Source of the DNA: Leptospira harrisiae | Lineage (GTDB): Bacteria; Spirochaetota; Leptospiria; Leptospirales; Leptospiraceae | Direction: 5' to 3' | NCBI RefSeq assembly: GCF_002811945.1 | Contig: NZ_NPDX01000001.1 | Span: forward strand, 1,620,501-1,684,500 | DNA: 64,000 nucleotides | In this document: positions 61,575 to 64,000 of the stretch, piece after piece | How positions within the stretch are numbered: position 1 is the stretch's first letter | How the letters are laid out: each line of letters opens with the position of its first letter | Notes under the pieces: model-generated | Seen by the model: only the letters and a program-made list of their open reading frames with translations | The model's database searches: none | What the model was told of the DNA's origin: nothing | Position numbers and translations under genes: made by a program

Positions 61575-63630
61575 GAATCAGAGCTTCTTCCAGATTGTCC
61601 TTAGGCAATTCACAAGAAAAATTCCGACAGACATAGAATAAAATTCCAGACCCAGCCCCTCTTCCTTTCAGGAGTTCCAATTCTGGAGCAAGAGACTTTG
61701 CCTTCGATTCTTCAATGACAAGCCAAACTAAATTAGGAATTTTTAAGGATGCTAATTTTTTGCGAATTGTCTCCACTTCTGTAGGCTCCTTATCTTTATA
61801 AACCACAAGGACTTCCTTTGACGGATATTGGAATTTTTGAAAGGCAGAAATCATTGATGGATAACTAAGTGAATTTTGTGAGAGTTCAGGAAGAAAATAA
61901 GAAAAAATAGCATTTGCCTTCGTTTCTAAATGATTTCCTCTATATCCAAAAGAATGCAAAAGATAAAACAAATGTAAGATGGTAGAATTACCTGAAGGTT
62001 CTACTCCATCATAACCTTCAATGGTTCTGACGATCAAATCTTCGTTCCCGTGATAGGATTCGTAAAAAGGACCTACTTTGGATTCAAAATTGGAAAAAAC
62101 ATATTCCAAAGATTTTTTTCCTTTTTCGTAAGCAAACATATCTTCATCCAATTGAAAGAGTTTGAAAGAAACCCAAATGAATTCTGTGTAATCGGGTAAG
62201 GTTCCAAAGTATTTGGCTTCGGTATCCCGAAACCTTCTACGGACGGATCCATCTTCACTCACTAATCTTTCTATGATAAACTGATAGATTCTTTTAGCAT
62301 CAGTTAAAAACTCAGGTTCGCCTGACACTTCATATGCTGACAATAGAGCTCGGATCCATAGACAATTCCATGAAGTAAGTACCTTGTCATCCCGAAGTGG
62401 ACGAATTCTTTTGTTTCTTTGGATGAGTAATTTGTCTTTTGCTTCAGAGAGTTGTTTCAAAAAATCAGGTTTGAATTGGATTCCTTCTGCATAAGGATTT
62501 TTTCCCTTCCAATACACATTTAAGATGTTCTGATGTTCAAAATTTCCCTCTTCGGTAACATTCCAAAATCCTTGGATTTCTTCTGACGCCACCAGAGATA
62601 AAAATTCGGTTTGGTTCCATATGTAAAATTTTCCCTCTTCTCCTTCGGAATCCGCATCTTCGGCACTAGCAATTCCACCAGATTCTAAGGTCATATCACG
62701 CCTGATATAATTGACAATTTCCCTGATTACTTCCAAAAAGAATGGTTCCCCAGTGGCTTTATACAATAAAGAAAGCGCTTCGACATAAAGAGAATTATCA
62801 TACAACATTTTTTCAAAATGAGGAACAAGCCATTCGTGGTCTGTCGCATAACGGCAAATCCCACCACCGACTTGGTCATAAATCCCACCGAACTTCATAG
62901 CAAAGGCGGTGTTAAAGGCCATTTCTAAGGCCCGAGGGTCTTTTTTGAGTAAATAAAATTCCGTAAGGAAACTAAGTGCCATACTCGGAGGAAATTTATT
63001 AACTGAATTTGTTTTGAATCCAAAAAATACTTTATCGTACACTTGGAGGTAACGTTCAAAGTTTTTATCGATGATGTCTTTTGCTGGAACTGTTCCTTCA
63101 TTAGGTCTTGTTTCGTTATCACGTAAATACTGTGTCAAATCCGAAGCAGCTGTGACGAGTTCCTCTCTTTGGTTCTTCCATGCCTCGGATACCAAACGGA
63201 GAACTTCTTTGAAACTGCGTTTTCCGTAGCGATTTTCGGGAGGAAAGTATGTTCCTCCAAGGATCGGTTCCTTTGTAGGGGTAAGAAACATATTTAAGGG
63301 CCAGCCACCTTGGGTTCCCATGGCGTGCAAAGCATCCATATAAATTTTATCAATGTCTGGACGTTCTTCCCTGTCTAACTTGATGCATACAAAATCACGG
63401 TTTAAAACTTCCGCTGTGGAATCATCTTCAAAGGATTCCCGTTCCATTACATGGCACCAGTGACAAGTCGAATACCCAATGGACAAAAGAATGATTTTAT
63501 CTTCTTTTTTAGCCTTTTCGAAGGCTTCTGTTCCCCAGGGAAACCAATCTACGGGATTGTGTGCATGTTGTAACAGATAAGGACTTTTTTCATGAACCAA
63601 ACGATTCGGTTTTTTCGACAGATTTGCCAC
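61561..63630 (-). CDS. DUF255/YyaL-type thioredoxin-domain protein
   Basis: 689 residues. The N-terminal thioredoxin-like domain opens [17 protein letters not shown] and has the redox pair [10 protein letters not shown] (Cys56, Cys59). It is followed by an alpha/alpha-toroid domain related to N-acylglucosamine epimerases (about 200-550, with [33 protein letters not shown]). The family (human SPATA20, Bacillus YyaL) is widely conserved, but its substrate is not established. It is a stand-alone gene, convergent with rsfS and divergent from the TolC-family gene at the window edge. Confidence 0.9.
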   Translation of the reverse strand: MANLSKKPNRLVHEKSPYLLQHAHNPVDWFPWGTEAFEKAKKEDKIILLSIGYSTCHWCHVMERESFEDDSTAEVLNRDFVCIKLDREERPDIDKIYMDALHAMGTQGGWPLNMFLTPTKEPILGGTYFPPENRYGKRSFKEVLRLVSEAWKNQREELVTAASDLTQYLRDNETRPNEGTVPAKDIIDKNFERYLQVYDKVFFGFKTNSVNKFPPSMALSFLTEFYLLKKDPRALEMAFNTAFAMKFGGIYDQVGGGICRYATDHEWLVPHFEKMLYDNSLYVEALSLLYKATGEPFFLEVIREIVNYIRRDMTLESGGIASAEDADSEGEEGKFYIWNQTEFLSLVASEEIQGFWNVTEEGNFEHQNILNVYWKGKNPYAEGIQFKPDFLKQLSEAKDKLLIQRNKRIRPLRDDKVLTSWNCLWIRALLSAYEVSGEPEFLTDAKRIYQFIIERLVSEDGSVRRRFRDTEAKYFGTLPDYTEFIWVSFKLFQLDEDMFAYEKGKKSLEYVFSNFESKVGPFYESYHGNEDLIVRTIEGYDGVEPSGNSTILHLFYLLHSFGYRGNHLETKANAIFSYFLPELSQNSLSYPSMISAFQKFQYPSKEVLVVYKDKEPTEVETIRKKLASLKIPNLVWLVIEESKAKSLAPELELLKGRGAGSGILFYVCRNFSCELPKDNLEEALILIQQ

Positions 63631-63685
63631 AATGTTCTCCCAGAAACTAAGGTTTCTTCACGTAGCTTTTTACATTTTAGGTTGC

Positions 63686-63714
63686 TTGACAAGATTGATT
63701 TTTTCATCTTGTTT
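63686..63714 (+). promoter_or_regulatory. Candidate promoter of the TolC-family gene
   Basis: A perfect TTGACA (63686-63691) is followed 17 bases later by TTGTTT (63709-63714), a poor -10. It lies in the 109-base divergent gap between the YyaL-type gene and the TolC-family start. Confidence 0.35.
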
Positions 63715-63739
63715 CTGTAAGGGGTTTAAGAAGTTTCCA

Positions 63740-64000
63740 TTGAAAAGTCACAATATTTCTACCCCGTATTTTTTTGTAAGTCCTCGAAAGTTGACCAGCT
63801 GGTTAATATCTTTTAGTCTTCTGAGTTTCCCCATTTTTGCGGAATCAGACTTTGAAGAGGACGTAAAACGTATGCAGCTTTCCCAGTGGGAAAACGGCAA
63901 TACCATTCCTGAATCACTCCAATCAGGAAATGGTCCCAAAAAACTACGACTCAGTATTTCCCAAGCCATCGAACAGGTTATTGAGAACAATACGATTGTT
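63740..64000 (+). CDS. TolC-family outer-membrane efflux protein, N-terminal part
   Basis: The frame is open to base 64000, so only the first 87 codons are present. The start is uncertain: TTG 63740 or TTG 63791, since no ATG precedes a convincing signal peptide (LTSWLISFSLLSFPIFA, then ESDFEEDVK). The last visible residues, KKLRLSISQAIEQVIENNTI, match the L-x-L-x-x-A-I-x-x-V-x-E-N-N opening of the TolC/OEP repeat. Such proteins form outer-membrane exit ducts for RND or ABC exporters. The assignment rests on this single motif plus the signal peptide. The opposite-strand frame over the same bases is not coding. Confidence 0.7.
   Translation, partial: MKSHNISTPYFFVSPRKLTSWLISFSLLSFPIFAESDFEEDVKRMQLSQWENGNTIPESLQSGNGPKKLRLSISQAIEQVIENNTIV

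Noticed and set aside
63748..63990. An 80-codon minus-strand frame at the window end
   Set aside because: Antisense to the TolC-family gene, which has a signal peptide and a family motif.
1..64000. tRNA, rRNA, CRISPR arrays, insertion sequences, phage genes and long direct repeats
   Set aside because: None found by eye: gaps between genes are short, no tandem spacer-repeat pattern or transposase/integrase was seen. A covariance-model scan would be needed to exclude small RNAs.

Overview
The window looks like a single, continuous piece of spirochete chromosome, most probably from the genus Leptospira. The evidence is the AT-rich, densely packed coding, many lipoproteins with loose lipoboxes, and an LptD/LPS-type outer membrane. 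MurE carries the DNPR motif that goes with meso-diaminopimelate, and the signalling complement is typical (SpoIIE phosphatases, STAS, PAS-GGDEF-EAL, CheR). I saw no rRNA, tRNA, CRISPR array, insertion sequence or prophage. The genus call is recognition from family knowledge, not a database result.

Layout. 1-2394 (+): the 3' end of cysS, a SpoU-type rRNA methyltransferase and a lipase-like lipoprotein, overlapping head to tail. 2412-11039 (-): a run of lptD, polyprenyl-phosphate sugar transferase, gatC, gatA, hisF and a sodium/solute symporter. 11213-18214: a DUF6166-like protein, a receiver-histidine kinase with a decayed ATP-binding domain, a UvrD-type helicase, a MORN-repeat lipoprotein, an M48 lipoprotein protease and a PAS-GGDEF-EAL protein. 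18323-23159: a small 59-codon ORF, a STAS anti-sigma antagonist, a TPR protein overlapping a membrane SpoIIE phosphatase, and a divergent exported protein with an inverted repeat at its start. 23170-29301: a PrsW-like membrane protein with a C-terminal soluble domain, a MoxR ATPase/VWA pair, and a divergent pair made of a 636-residue acidic protein of unknown function and a nitrilase-fold protein that lacks the catalytic cysteine.

29366-43288 is the envelope region: lspA, an ABC1/UbiB kinase-like protein, a Gfo/Idh/MocA oxidoreductase, murF with purE-purK (+), and a compact partial dcw cluster read on the minus strand (rsmH, ftsL-like, murE, mraY, ftsW, murG, murC). Genes often found in dcw clusters (mraZ, ftsI, murD, ftsQAZ) are absent here. 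43361-54585 holds a HIT protein, cheR, mqnA (futalosine route to menaquinone), a small lipoprotein whose start abuts a hairpin, an ammonium transporter behind a GAF-SpoIIE-TPR phosphatase, an outer-membrane barrel, a small unknown protein, an AsmA-like protein and typA.

54704-61574 (+) is a classic housekeeping run: rplU, a Prp-like cysteine protease, rpmA, a strong terminator, then obgE, proB, proA, nadD, yqeK, an LCP/LytR_C-type protein and rsfS. It converges on a DUF255/YyaL protein. The last 260 bases are the start of a TolC-family outer-membrane protein that runs off the window.

Most of the window is housekeeping. The points most worth a second look are: the Prp-like protease beside an L27 with no cleavable extension; the catalytically dead nitrilase-fold protein paired with a large acidic protein next to MoxR/VWA; the PrsW fusion; several signalling proteins with visibly broken active sites; the inverted repeat at 22059; and the hairpin at 46191.
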